A stretch of 64,000 nt of DNA from Clarireedia homoeocarpa (lineage: Eukaryota > Ascomycota > Leotiomycetes > Helotiales > Rutstroemiaceae): positions 1,054,001 through 1,118,000 of the forward strand of contig LNKV01000005.1 in the NCBI GenBank assembly GCA_001465935.1. Reading direction: 5' to 3'. This document shows positions 36,951 to 48,975 of this stretch, one piece after another. Position 1 is the first letter of the stretch. The number at the start of each line of letters is the position of its first letter. The translations under genes and the position numbers were made by a program. Below the pieces are notes generated by a model that was given only the letters and a program-made list of their open reading frames with translations, was not told the origin of the DNA and did not search any database.

Positions 36951-37682
36951 ATGTTTCCCAAAGTTATATCGGTCCAAGCCAGTCTCTTCAACCAGAAACT
37001 TGGCTTCTTCGCGGTCTATATCGAATTAGCATGATTCTTCATCGTCTGGAGTCCCTTGCGGACTTACACTTAGGAGGCCGAGGGTGTTGCCGATGCACGT
37101 TGTTGACACCTGTTAGTGGCAGAGGCTGGTGTAGATTATACCGAGGGAAGAATCCGTTGTAGAAGTTGTTGCTTATGTCAAGGGAAGAAGATGTCGTTAT
37201 GTATGTTATTGTAAGAGGACTGTTTCGGCGATGTCGAGAGAGAAGTTCAGTATCAGCTCATAGATCTTTGAGGATGTTCTTTGATGAGCTTTGAGGAATG
37301 GTATGCAATAGGCTTGAAGTATAATAAACCAATTGCCCACTGTCCTCGGGGTCTTGTTCCGTAGTGACTTGCCCAGGAGTGAAAATCAACGGGAGGAGAA
37401 TTAAACAAAAAGCGCAAGACTTTACAGAGGGCCAAAGAATAAAAAGAAAAACGAAGAAAACACAAAAGAATCATATGAAGGAGGGAAGTCCCGAGCAACA
37501 GGTGCCGTCGCTATTTTGAGGTGCAAAGATTCCTGGGTTAATTTCAAGCAAATCTATCACCTCGATACTTTGTAAGAATTCCAAAAGTGACGCCACTTCT
37601 AGAAAAGTGACAATTACGGCTTATATTTCACATACTTCGTCTACCATCTTTAATCCTTCACTCAAATCATCCACCCGAGTGT

Positions 37683-38480
37683 CTAACTTTCATCTGAAGA
37701 TTCATCTTTGCATTTCCACATGAAAATGTTTATGAGAAGTGAATAAAGCAATATAGCTTGGAACCAGAAGATCGCTTCGCGGACTTCTCGTATCGTAGAT
37801 TTCACATATTCGTCCGGCGTAGTTTTCGTGATAAAAGAACAAAAGTGGGAAAAACGAGGAAAGGGAAATAAGAGATAGATGGGTTTCTGAGATAGTAGAT
37901 GCACTCATGTCTGCTTTCTTGTGATTACAAAGTGTCTCTGAAGTAAAGAATGGAAGAGGTGCGGTTCTCTAACGCATGAGAATGTTTAAGATCACACCAA
38001 GGCGCGCCCCGACAACTCATCTCCAAATCTGTACATTTCTCCAGCACTTGCTGATAACTCGTCATTGTCGCCCAGTTCTGGATCGCTAATAAGCATATAA
38101 TTTGGTTATTCCGGCATACACAATGACGAATGCCCCCCAAAGGCACTTCTGAAGTTGGTCTCAGACGTCACCATATCACCTGCATTGCTCTTGCTCTGCG
38201 CAATGGCAAAGAGTCCGCCTACCCTCCCCTTTTTCCACCAGCAATATCGGGAAAGAGTTCGGAATAGACTACACTCGACAAGAGGCTTACCCTCCCCTCG
38301 AAAAGCTTGGTTTAACATCACCATAGAGTCGCGAGGGGATATTCATTTCAAGTAAAGCAAGCTTGATGAGTTCTAGAACCTGGCTTCCTTCAAGGGCTTC
38401 GTTTATAAGCATGATGGGTATGGTCACATGAACAATAACAACCTGGAAAGCACCAACAAATATGGTAATTACTTGTAAGG
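37683..38480 (-). other. Unresolved coding-like remnant
   Basis: On the minus strand several separate stretches read like protein. They include EALEGSQVLELIKLALLEMN (about 38401-38340) followed by a plausible donor GTAAGC, and TPDEYVKSTIREVREAIFWF with a hydrophobic stretch and an acidic C-terminus ending in a stop at 37683. I could not join them with in-phase GT-AG introns, and an upstream exon would hit stops. This is either a degraded gene or a real multi-exon gene whose structure I failed to solve. No family recognised. Confidence 0.3.
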
Positions 38481-39226
38481 CTTACTTAAATGAGTGCGAC
38501 GCAGTAGTAGATGTACCAACAGATCGACCAACTCCAAACTCTTCGATGTTGAATGTACAGTACATATGAGTTCTCAATATCTAGATTTCACTTGAACAAT
38601 CAAGTATATAAGTTCTCAATGTCCACATGTCACTTGAAAAATCAGATGTGAAAGTTACTGCTGCTACCAAAGTAGAAAACTCGTTCTTTAAGCCATTAGT
38701 GATTTATCAGCCTGAACGTGGGTCGCCGATTAAACGGAATTGGTTCCTGCATCGGCTGATTTAAGCGGTGAAATACTGTAGCACCAGTTGTTTGGTCCCG
38801 AAATTCCTTGGCATAGCGTAAACATCCAACTCTCATCAGGTTCCATCACCGTTTTCTAATAATCTCCTCCTACCAATAACGGGTTCATATCCCGTACATA
38901 TAGCAGCCCTAACTGTGTCGATACAGCTGCAGTGGAGAAAATGGATATCTATATCGTATGGAGCACAGTTAGGTCACAGCGCCCGCGTTGAGGATCTAGA
39001 TCAAGCCTTCACGCCTTCACCTATATCGCAACTTGTTTGTTGAAGATTCATACATTTTGGTAATACTAACGCAGATCTCACAACTTAGCAATGTTTCATT
39101 TCATCAGACCAGAAGTTTTCCAGGGTATGGAAGCAAGTATATATTGAGAATGCCACCATAGGTCTGGGCAAGGACGTCCACCCTGCTTTCGGTGACTGCG
39201 ACATCATATATCTCTTTCTCTCCCTT

Positions 39227-40274
39227 GTGAAGCTCTCAAGCTTCCTCCTCTTCTCAACCTATGCTCTAGCTTACCATAACCACTACTTGCGGTCGACAAC
39301 GCCAGCATCGAAGCTCATCCACCAATTCCCAAACCCTACCTGGATTGAGAATCTAGCGGTAACGTCCAGCAATGACGTCCTGGTAACAGACGTTACCAAC
39401 CCCTACCTCTACCTCATAGGCCCTTCTATTTCTGAACTCGATCCATCATCAAACTCTACTGCGACACTCGTCCACTCATTCTCGCCTGAGCTGTCACTTC
39501 TCGGTATTACTGAGCTTTCTCCCTCACGTTTTTATCTCATCGCCAGGAACTTCACCTTAACATCGGTAGCGAGTGTGAATACTGGAGTCAACTCCATTCA
39601 CTCCGTTGATCTTACGGCTTATGACTCCTCCGATAATACCGGTGCCGTCGTTGTCCAAAGTCGCCATCGTTTCATCAGCAGGCTCACTTAACGGTCTCAC
39701 CACCTTATCCTCCGCTCAAAACCTAATCATCGCCGCTGATGCAATCTATGGTTTCATTTACTCCATCAACGTCGAGACATCCGAGGATAAGATCTTGATC
39801 GATAAATCAGAACTCAAGCCACCAAGTTCCACATCATTAGTTTTCGGTGTGAATGGCTTGAAAGTCTTCGCTTGCCCCGACGACGAAGACCTAGTATACA
39901 TATACTTCACCAACACCGGCCTTACACTCTTCGGCCGCATTCCGTTCTCCCTTAGTACCTTGAATGTCACAGGTCCGGTCGAGATCTTGTCAGATAAATA
40001 TGGACCGGATAACTTTGCACCTGACGTGGAACGCAATGTCGCGTACATAGCATATGGAGGAGGAGCATCAATATTAGAAATGGGATTGGATGGAAGAGAA
40101 GTGACGATGCTTATTGGAGGATTGAATGAGACGACATTGTCTGGACCGACAAGTGTGGGTTTGGGAAGAGCCGGAGAGGGACTGGGATGGATCTATGTCT
40201 CGCAAAGTGGCAAGACTAATGGCGTATACACTCAAGGAGGCAAAATCCTCGCGGTCGATATTGGTGGCTCTTGA
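39227..40274 (+). pseudogene. Secreted beta-propeller (SMP-30/NHL-like) protein, start lost and frameshifted
   Basis: The reading frame 39227 to about 39652 encodes a signal-peptide-like start (KLSSFLLFSTYALA) and a propeller-like sequence. It continues in the +1 frame from about 39654 (SKVAIVSSAGSLNGLTTL) to a stop at 40272-40274. The two halves join sensibly if one base near 39653 is extra. The first codon of the signal peptide is GTG, and no in-frame ATG precedes it. The repeated blades (for example NLIIAADAIYGFIYSIN, VERNVAYIAYGGGASILEMG) resemble secreted fungal SMP-30/gluconolactonase-like six-bladed propellers. Two independent lesions point to a pseudogene; a sequencing error could explain the frameshift but not easily the start. 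The gap is too short for an intron at the junction. Confidence 0.65.
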
Positions 40275-43200
40275 GCTTGATAGGGGCAGGTTGCTGTCTT
40301 TCCCGGAATAGAATCGACGGCACAAGCTCGGGATAGCTACCTCAGTGCGGTAACTGAATGTCTGATACAACATGGAGCAACCAGTCATTAACTTGTGTAC
40401 TTGGCTAATGAATGCACCATTGATCCCGACTTTTACGAAATACCATATCGCTTTATGTACCGTTCCGTCATCTACTTGTTAGTTTTCGAACTGTTGCTCT
40501 GACACATCTACGCAAGCTTAATCAGGTTACGGTAGAATCTGCTCCTCGGTTGATCAGTGTGTGTTCATGATGTCAAATTTGATAGCTACATACATAATAC
40601 TTCTTGCCAAGTATCCGTTATGCCAGCCATCACAATTCAAGACGAGCCCCAGAGTTGTATCGTTAAGGTCTGCAAACCATCTTCATCACAATTGTTATTG
40701 TCGACCGCATATTCCAGGCGCCAGTACCATCAGTATTGCTGGCTTCAGTCTCTCCATCACCTTCAGCGGGCGCCTCTTCGAGTTCCTTGTTGCCTTCATT
40801 CTGTGCCGCGAATGAGAGGGTAGACGCGGGGAGGCGTCAGTAGGTAGCTGAACCCTGTGATAGCCTTGCTGGCGAGAATGTACGAATGGAATCCAAGAAG
40901 GCAGATGTCAATGGCATCACCTTAGATTGTATCAGCGGAAGGGAAGATGATATTGCCGACGTCGAGTTCAGAATGATCAACGTCAAGGTGCATAATGGGA
41001 GAGGAAATATTCATCTGGCTCGGGGTTCTCCTCGGCCGTTTCAGTGCGATAGACAGCATCGGGGAACAGAGATGGTTCCGAGACAGGCCTTTTAGCATTC
41101 TTTGACTCGAAAGTGCAGTTGTGGTAGAAGAGAAATTTTGCATTGTCCTTGACAGTAGGCTTTTCCACGTCATTGGATTTAGAGCTCCGTGTTTGACCAG
41201 TGCGGAACGCGAAATATGATGAGACCATTCTGGTAAACTTCTGCAGAATAACCACGACCAGCTTCAAGGACTGGAGCGATCGGTGTTGGTTGTTTGACCA
41301 TCTCCAAACGAGGATAGCTCTTCGCTATCTGTTTGAGCAAGTTCTGGATGCTCGCAGATCGTTCTTAGAGCTTGTGCGGATAGGTTGAAGATTTGTAGAT
41401 GATTGTGTTAGGGGTAAAGGTAGTCCATCGTGCTCTTGGAACTCACTCAGAGGATAACTGAGTGAAATATTATTGGGTTTTGAGAGCTTTGGGGTTTGAA
41501 TTTGGGAGAAGAGGAGGGACGAAGTTGAAATTTTGAGGATTTGATATTGTCGTCTTTAAATTTCGACTATTGCATTGTGGCTTTCACTGGATTCTTAGGC
41601 AACAGTTACCCTGTGAGGTGGATAAGGGCATGAGGTGTGAGATTGAAGGGTGAAACTTTCCTCTGTGGGATGCCATGGCATCATCTTACTCGATATACTG
41701 CAGGCTCACGGCAAGTGAAAGCCTCAGCCGTGGGTACCTGGTGAACGGCTAGTTCACATGGCAATTGTAGGACGTGGCAGTCGAGGGCGCTGTTTTCAAA
41801 GCCCTGTGGTGGCATTGCTGGAATCCTTTGCGTATTTTGGCAATAACTTGAGCGACGCCCGGGCAATTCGGTGCTAGTACCTGCGCAAAGGTTGAGCCAC
41901 ATGCATTCTTTAAAGAAGCCGCTGCTTTCAAGTCACAGTATGCAATGAATATTAGGCACTGGTCATAATGAACGAGCCGAAAAGAAGAGAAATGACAAGT
42001 TGCTACACCGAGTTCAACGGTTAACTTCCTGAAATATAATAGATTCTGTATGTAGCAGGAGATCGGAAGCTACTGGTACAGATACTCTACCTGCAAGTGC
42101 AACCTCTAGATAGCCTTCATATTTCGAGACCTGGATTGATTGCATCATGCATCTAGACGCATCTAGACGTGCCCAGTGTGTCAAATTTCTGGGCGAAGTC
42201 TTTCGACTATCACATGCACCATTGAGTAAGTGGTGGGAAGGGGGGGGTGCAGTATCTTATGCACTTGAAGGGCGCAAACACGTCCACTCTTCGATGGAGG
42301 TATCAATACTTACCCAAGGTAGTATGAAGGCTGTTCAAAGTGTTCAGTTTATGAATCATTTGCTTGAGTGACGTATACTTACGACTCAAGTAGCGGTTTA
42401 GAATTTCATACTTACAACCTTTGTACTCGCCCAAAGTGGGTAGCAGTCTAATGTGGAGGCTGTGAATTGATCAGAAAACAGAAAAGTCCGATGAAGCTCT
42501 ATTTTACAGCTGGTTAGGAGCGAGGGGATGCAGAGGGACCCGGGGGAGGTATATGCACATTACAGTATACCCCACCAAATCACGATGCTGCAGGAAGACA
42601 AGAAGGTGGTGACACATCGATTGAGAGAATGAGGGGAAACTGCGAGTGGTACAAAAAGCAAACAAGGCCACCTCTCTACCATTTTTTTGACAATTTATGG
42701 TGCTGGGACCACTAAAGTCACTGCCGGCATAGGAAATATCTGACAGTCCCTTTCCAGAGTCGGAAGCAGAAGGGCTATGCAAACATAATATCATGTTCTC
42801 GAGAGGAACTACATGTTAGGCAAGTAGTACTGGGCCGAGGTAACATTACCACTCGTGTTATTTACTTTGAATCGACAAGGACAGACAATCTTGACTTTCG
42901 CCTCATTGACTTAAGGGCGATAAAAATGAGACTGCAGCTATGTGACGATGATGAATCGCTGCCATGCTTTCATAGCCCAGCTGCAGTTGTTACTTGTTGC
43001 AAGGCGATTGAGTCTGCCTCTCCGAGTGTTGTCAAGCAAAGTCCCACAATAATGTACGTTGGATTTTGATCCGGGAAAGAGGTATGTCTAAGCCAAAGTT
43101 CGTATGAAAGATAAAAATCAAAATAAAAATGGGGAAAGAAGGAAAAGAAAGGCATGTCGTGGGCTCAACTATCATACATATGTTGCCTAGTGCGTGTCTG

Positions 43201-43337
43201 CAGTTCTACGCCCTCGCCCATACTACTGCAATTCTACGCCCGCTCAAATTCAGACAAGAAACTCCCACAACCTCTTTTTCGATTTACATTCTCTTAACTC
43301 TTACTTGATTACGGACCACGCTTCGTATGCTGTGCAA
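40275..43337. other. Gene-poor interval, right part of the decayed block
   Basis: No intact gene. It contains the broken minus-strand gene at 40.97-41.44 kb and, for the rest, short frames without recognisable content. The right end must hold the promoter and leader of the C2H2 gene. Confidence 0.5.
40970..41440 (-). pseudogene. Broken gene of unknown family
   Basis: On the minus strand one frame (about 41438-41194) reads like protein: LLKQIAKSYPRLEMVKQPTP, then EAGRGYSAEVYQNGLIIFRV. It is interrupted by a TAA that could derive from CAA. After a stop near 41193 the sense continues in a shifted frame with KFLFYHNCTFESKNAKRPVS and a stop near 40984. A CT-rich stretch upstream (41450-41560) looks like a former promoter or leader. 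One stop plus one frameshift suggests a dead gene; no intron with matching phase was found. Family not recognised. Confidence 0.4.
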
Positions 43338-44988
43338 ATGGATACAAACGCTCTTTCCTTAAATCCTGGTGAGCAAATGCAGGACGATGAGGCCTTATAC
43401 TTGGGTAAGTCTAAAATAAAAATAAGCGTTCGAATACCCAAGCTTACCTTTTATAGCACAAGAATATGTCGATAACGAAATGGTCTACAGCAGTTACGAC
43501 CACCTGCAAGATTCTCTTGCTATCGGTACACCTAGCTATGCTCCAGTTCCCCAAATCGCCCTCGAATGTACGCACAGCGACTCAAGTAGCTATCGAAATG
43601 GCACACAACTTATGCGCGCCGACGACTCGAATCCATTACTTTTGAACACAACCGGGTCTTGGAACGGAAATTCTTTAGATGATTATGGAGGCAATATTAC
43701 TCAACAGTTCACTGAACATGGATTCCCTCATGAGCAAGCCGTGTCCGACACAAACAAGTTGAGCTTCTTTGCACAAGCACTCGACCTAGACCCGTGGAAT
43801 CCGTCAGAAGCGCCCGAAATGATCCGCGGGTTGAACGGACCGATGATGCAAAGTTACCCTTATAATAATGCGGCCGGTATTGGTATATCTCAACCGGATC
43901 AATCCTACACCAACTCAACTCACAACCTCACTTCGACCATGCCCTCGTTTACCCAAGCAACCGCATCTACCGTCTCCGACAACTCTCGAGGTTGGACCAC
44001 AACAACCAGATCTCATATTTCTTCCCAGACCAACCTAACAGCTCCTGATGCTGTTCATATCTCTGCTCGCGCGCTACGTTCTGTAAGGCAAAAAATATAC
44101 CACTGTACCTGTACCTCCAAGAGATGCACTAAGATGTTTCTCCGTCCGCACGATTGGGAAAGACATGAAGAGAGCCACTGGCCACAAAAACATTACCTAT
44201 GTCTTCGCTGCGTTGAAAAACCGGGTAGACTTGATGACTCTCAGTGCTCATATTGCAAGTGTACGATTCTAGAAGGCTGGGAAAGACATACTCTCTCATG
44301 CTCTGATGCTCAATCTGATGGCAAATGCTTCACTCGCGAAGAACATCTACGTAATCATTTGCGAAGTGGACATCGTGTGTCAGGTTCGACAAGTAAAACT
44401 GAGGCTAAAAGGTGTTTCTTTAGGGTAGAGAGTGAATGGCCACGACAGTGCGGCTTTTGCAACACCATTTTCACCTCCTGGGGTCAGCGTGCGAAACACA
44501 TTAGGCGCCACTTTCGAATAGATCGATGTACGATCGGCATGTGGAGGGAAATTCCTGTGCTTCCTCTGGACGACGACGATGGCCTAAGCTTTTATCAAAA
44601 TAATGAAGACGATTCGGATGATGAGGTAGCGAGACGAGAACCAAGGCCTTCAGCAGCATCTTTGGACGTATGGACAAGTTTCACCTCGTCAAAGCAGAAT
44701 AACTGGCAAGCTTCTGAGCACGGCAGTTATAATAGTCGAGGAGCTGTTGACCATGAAAAGTCTCACGATGAGTTCTTGAAGTTGCCCTTCGACATGAACC
44801 AGAATTATTGTATTCGTCCCAAACACATTCCGCATCCAGAAGAGGAGGTCAAAAGGAGCCTGCAGAAATCCGCAAGCAGAGTGCTACTTATCAGAAGATC
44901 AGCTCAAAAGTCAGTTCAAGTATTAAATGATCCTCTTGTGAAATACCGGGCTACCTCAGATCTTTCAAGGGAGCAAGGGGCTTGGTAA
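43338..44988 (+). CDS. C2H2-type zinc-finger protein
   Basis: A probable nuclear regulatory protein. Exons are 43338-43404 and 43457-44988 (phase 1 junction), giving 532 residues. The first about 220 residues are polar and disordered (S/T/N-rich). Then come cysteine-histidine fingers: CTCTSKRCTKMFLRPHDWER with its HEESH, a CLRC/CSYC pair, KCFTREEHLRNHLRSGH, and CGFCNTIFTSWGQRAKHIRR with its H. An acidic patch (DDDDGLSFYQNNEDDSDDE) follows. The protein ends at a TAA at 44986-44988. Downstream, in the same frame, lies a kinase-like fragment, so the gene may once have encoded a zinc-finger/kinase fusion and be C-terminally truncated. The start at 43338 (MDTNALSLNPGEQ) precedes a clean GTAAGT donor; the frame has no earlier ATG. 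Confidence 0.8.
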
Positions 44989-45141
44989 ATACTTTTGTTA
45001 CATCAAAGATTTGTTCGGTTTCAACGCGATGCAATGTGGCGGCGCTTCTACACCCGCACCACCAGGGCTGGAGAAAAGTCTGCGGAGGCGCATGCTCGAG
45101 TCTTCTGATGCAACGGTCCCTTCCCAACCCGGCATCACTGT

Positions 45142-46176
45142 TTGGCAATATGGATAGGGTGTTTAGCCTCCGCAATCGACTTCCTCCACGGGCATGGCAT
45201 AGTGCACCGTGGTCTGACGTCAATCAACATTTTGGCTCAAGGACCGATGTTGCACTTGTATGACTTTGAGGCTATAAACAAGGAAGATGAATCTATTGAG
45301 GCTCAGAACCTTTATCGCGCTTCACTGATTGGGCAAACTGGAAATATTGCACTTTTAGGCTGTGTCTTCGTCGAGCTGATCACGGTCCTAGAAGGTATAC
45401 CACTCCTAGATATGCTGGCATCTTGCAAGGAGTCCCTCGAAGCACCACATCATTACCTTTCATCCTATCGACAATGGATAAAGTCATTGAGTTGTAGCAT
45501 TGTTCCTATATCCTACATCACTATGGTCAAACGCATGATAAGCCACAACGTTGAGGATCGGCCTACAATTCGTGAGGCTCGGGCTCATTTCACAGGATCA
45601 ATGTGTTTCTGCCAAGATGGTAATCTGGAAAGCAGGTCGGGAGATAAGATTCCATCGGATGGTAGTTTCTTAACCAAACTCTTCGCATCAAGCAGTTCGC
45701 CAACGACGTTTGAGCCCCTCTTACGACACCTACCCAACGGGCCTACGCCGTTAGATCTGTACTTATCTGGCATCAAAGATTCAAACAATCAGCGGCAAAT
45801 CGACGTTCAAGCTTTGCGAAGGTCATCAATCCGGTCCGACTCTACATTCAATACCTCACTGTCGAGAACACAAACTTTAACCCTCCAACCAGCGAGTTCT
45901 GTTACAAGTTTGTCGGCCGATTTCACACAGTTCAAGGTAGGACTACGGACACGACAGACTTCCAATCTAGCAACAACACAGCCAATCACAGCTTCCGACA
46001 TCGAAGAAGCTCCTCAAACTTTAGAGGAAACAAGTCACCTGTTACCATGCGAATTATCGTATACCGGCTTCAGCACAAGGGCGCAAGAAGAACAGAAATC
46101 CTGCTTAGCTCTGCAATCTCCAGACATCCGCCGTCACTCGATGCCTGCATCCTCTCTATCAGCACGAATAGGTTGA
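45142..46176 (+). pseudogene. Kinase-like fragment without N-lobe, catalytic residues lost
   Basis: A 344-codon open frame that begins at a non-ATG codon. It resembles only the C-lobe of a protein kinase: IGCLASAIDFLHGHGIVHRG, where HRD-x-K is HRG-x-T; YDFEAI in place of DFG; then LLGCVFVELITVLEG and a final DRPTIREA helix motif. The APE motif and most of the activation segment are missing. The frame is the same as that of the upstream zinc-finger gene, but a TAA (44986-44988) and a TGA (45106-45108) intervene. The two possible acceptors (45157, 45166) need a phase-1 donor, which the last part of the zinc-finger exon lacks. I read it as the decayed C-terminal part of a former zinc-finger/kinase gene. 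A diverged pseudokinase with an unseen 5' exon is the alternative. The tail is Ser/Thr-rich. Confidence 0.6.
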
Positions 46177-48975
46177 ACAATTAAGGGCTCAGATCTGACT
46201 GACAACTAAGTGCAGAAGTCAATGTACTCGCTTTTGCTCTTATGCCAATTGTATCTCCCAAACCCAAACCTGCTTTACTACCTCAGTCACACCCAACGTC
46301 AGCACTTCATGATCAAACTCACCTAGCGCATATTTCCTTGGTAATTGGATAAACAGCCTCACAGCAATACTCAAATTGCATGCTTCAATTTTCTTTTATC
46401 TCATGGTCATTGATTTTTTTTATTTCATCATATATAGATAGTCTGCTCTACTTGACAGACTTTCATTCGACTTGGATAGAGTCTCCAGGTCGAACTTGTT
46501 CATTTATTTATTTCTCTATTATATCCCAGAAATGATTACAGACGACGGGCTAAATGAATCACGAAGTTCAGAAAATCAAAGAAACAAGCCTTCATTACAA
46601 AAAAAGATAGATCAAGAGGGAGATATTGGCAGCAACTATAGCTCCAAGCTCGCTGGAAAGAGGAGAGAACTGGCGGGTCCTGTATTTTTCTCCTAGCATG
46701 ATATTTATTTATCCAATCAACCTCAGAGCACTTTTCAAGAGTTTCATCGAACCAAACTGACCACTTGCATATCGAAACCAACCTCAAAGATCAAAATCAG
46801 CCATTGAGCTACCTAGTAGAAAATCACCTGTCTACTATTCCTTATTGAAAATATGCGTACATATCTTTCCAAAATCCGAATCTTATGACCTGAAGATCTT
46901 GGATATCTTGCGCATGCAACATCACTCGAGTACTTATCATTCATTCGGTCATCACCTATCCAACAACTACTGTACCCAATCAATCAATACGATCTCAATT
47001 CTGACCAAGGTACCGGCTTCCTATCTAGACTCGGGAGGTTCATCCGAACTTTCTTGCATTTTCCTCTTCGCGTCCTTTCATTGCTACACATGCCTCACTT
47101 CACTCCTCTATCAATTCGTTCATTCATGTATAACTTACTGCACAACATCAATTTAGGTACCAAAGTTTACCACACCATTGCACCTTTACAGAAATCTAGA
47201 TGTCCATCTCCTCTTCTCATTACCACCTACATGGTCCTCCTCAACCGGTTTCTTCCTCTTCCTCTTCCTCTTCCTACCCCTATCCCTACCTCTACCCCTG
47301 CCCCACACACCCACACATCTACCACCCCCTGGTTGATATATAAACGTATGTAGATCATTCCCCTTCCTTGCCGCTACTCCCTCGTCCTGTTCCCTTCCTT
47401 CCTTCCCTATCTGCTCAACCCCGCATATATATCCATTCCATCTCCATCCATCCCATTAAAATTCCGCAGAACAAAACCAGAATCTCTCCCCATTTGTTTC
47501 CACAAGCTCCATACCATATTGCACACCCGTAGAAAAGAAAGCGAATGGCTCTATGTTCGTGCACGACACGAGATGGATGTAATCTATTTCTTCCCCGTCA
47601 ACGTTTATTTCATTTAAGATGCACGCACATCATGGCGATCAGGCTGTGTTCGGTCCGTCTGTCGCCTGGATAAAATAAAAGGAAGGCGGCACTCGGTGGT
47701 AATATTGTGCCGTATCTGCCAGCTGCGAAAGCAAGAGAGGCGTATGTGCCCAAAGGAGAAGAAAGTGTGGCTTGTCCACCTACCATCACTACCACCATCA
47801 TTCACGCCGAGTACCACCTTAACCTCTTACCCAACCTCCTTGTTGTTCATCGCAATATCTATCCATCTACTTACCTACCTACTTACCTGCCTACTTCCTC
47901 GGCAATCCCGAGGAGACCAGAAGAAATAAAAAAATCAACACAGGACTTAGCAGCCACGCACAAGCAACGTCTCCTCGTAACCAGCACATCATATCTTTCT
48001 TGCTTCCTGCTACCCGGCAAGCCCATCCGACCAAATAATCAAGGCAGAGTAGATATCATGCCATGACACCACACACCTACCCACCTGCATGCCTACCCTA
48101 CTGCGCACACACAAATACAACAGTTACAACAACACAATACCACTCTCTGACAAAGAAAAAAGCGCTTTCCTAGTCTAGAACCAATCCCTTCGTCTCAGCT
48201 TAAAGCTACCCCCTACTACATACAATACAATACAATACAGCACAGTACTTTCTCTCCCATCAGCCCAATCAACCGATCCATTTGCCGGGCCGAGCCGAGC
48301 CGACCTTCTTTGTTCCCTACCCAAACTCAAACTCAAACTCAAACTCAAACGTTCTTTCTTCCTTATGTATCGATCGGACAGAGCCTCATGTTCACTTTCC
48401 CTTATTTCGTGACCTCCACTCCATTCCACCCATCTGAGTCCCGTATATGCAATCTCGCATTTTCTTTGTGCCATACCCATCTCCTTCAGCCTTATCACAT
48501 GCCGTCCCGTCCCGTATTATCCCGTCCCATCTCATCTCATCCCATCTTCGTCTTCCCTACCCGCCAAGCACCTATCTGCGCATCGTAACATATCATCAAT
48601 GTGTCCCGTTCCATCTGCAAGTCTCTGCCCTACAGGAACCGGTATACTTTCAGTTTAAAAAAAGTATTGCTTGCATATCATAGGAAATAGAAGACAATTT
48701 TTTTGGTTTTTGATACTTCAAGTTAACTATTCCTCCAACATTGAATTAAAAATTTAAAGTGTATTATTTACACAACCATATTTCTGTCCTACCTTATTCG
48801 ATCCACACCTATACCATCTCATTCATTCATTCAATTGCCATTCCATGCATAGCCCGTCCCATCCAATATTCATAGATCATAAAATCGTAAAAAGAAGCCT
48901 TTCGACTGACTGCCCCTATTCAGCCCCACTACTCACTTCTCCTCCTCCTTTCAGGAGATATACACAGTCGCCCAT
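46177..48975. other. 2.8-kb convergent intergenic interval with pyrimidine-rich tracts
   Basis: No supported gene. The plus strand is rich in C and T (CTTCCT near 47250-47290, CTACC/TACC repeats near 47866-47890, CCCGTCCCAT-type repeats near 48502-48545). It contains AATAC repeats near 48219-48238 and an AAACTC tandem near 48321-48349. Short frames on both strands look like low-complexity shadows. Confidence 0.5.
48321..48349. repeat. (AAACTC)n microsatellite
   Basis: Four to five copies of the hexamer AAACTC in non-coding sequence. Confidence 0.85.

Larger units (their letters stand above)
33857..39226. other. Gene-poor interval, left part of the decayed block
   Basis: 5.4 kb without an intact gene. 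A 261-codon open frame at 34729-35514 starts at a non-ATG codon, is also open on the other strand, and carries no domain; it is not called. From 35.8 to about 37 kb the base composition turns strongly AT- and TA-rich and holds a nested inverted repeat. 37.68-38.48 kb holds short minus-strand stretches that look once-coding. The rest shows nothing identifiable. Confidence 0.5.

Noticed and set aside
44986..45166. Intron joining the zinc-finger exon to the kinase fragment
   Set aside because: The two available acceptors need a phase-1 donor. GTAAAT at the end of the zinc-finger frame is phase 2, and no phase-1 GT was found near the end.
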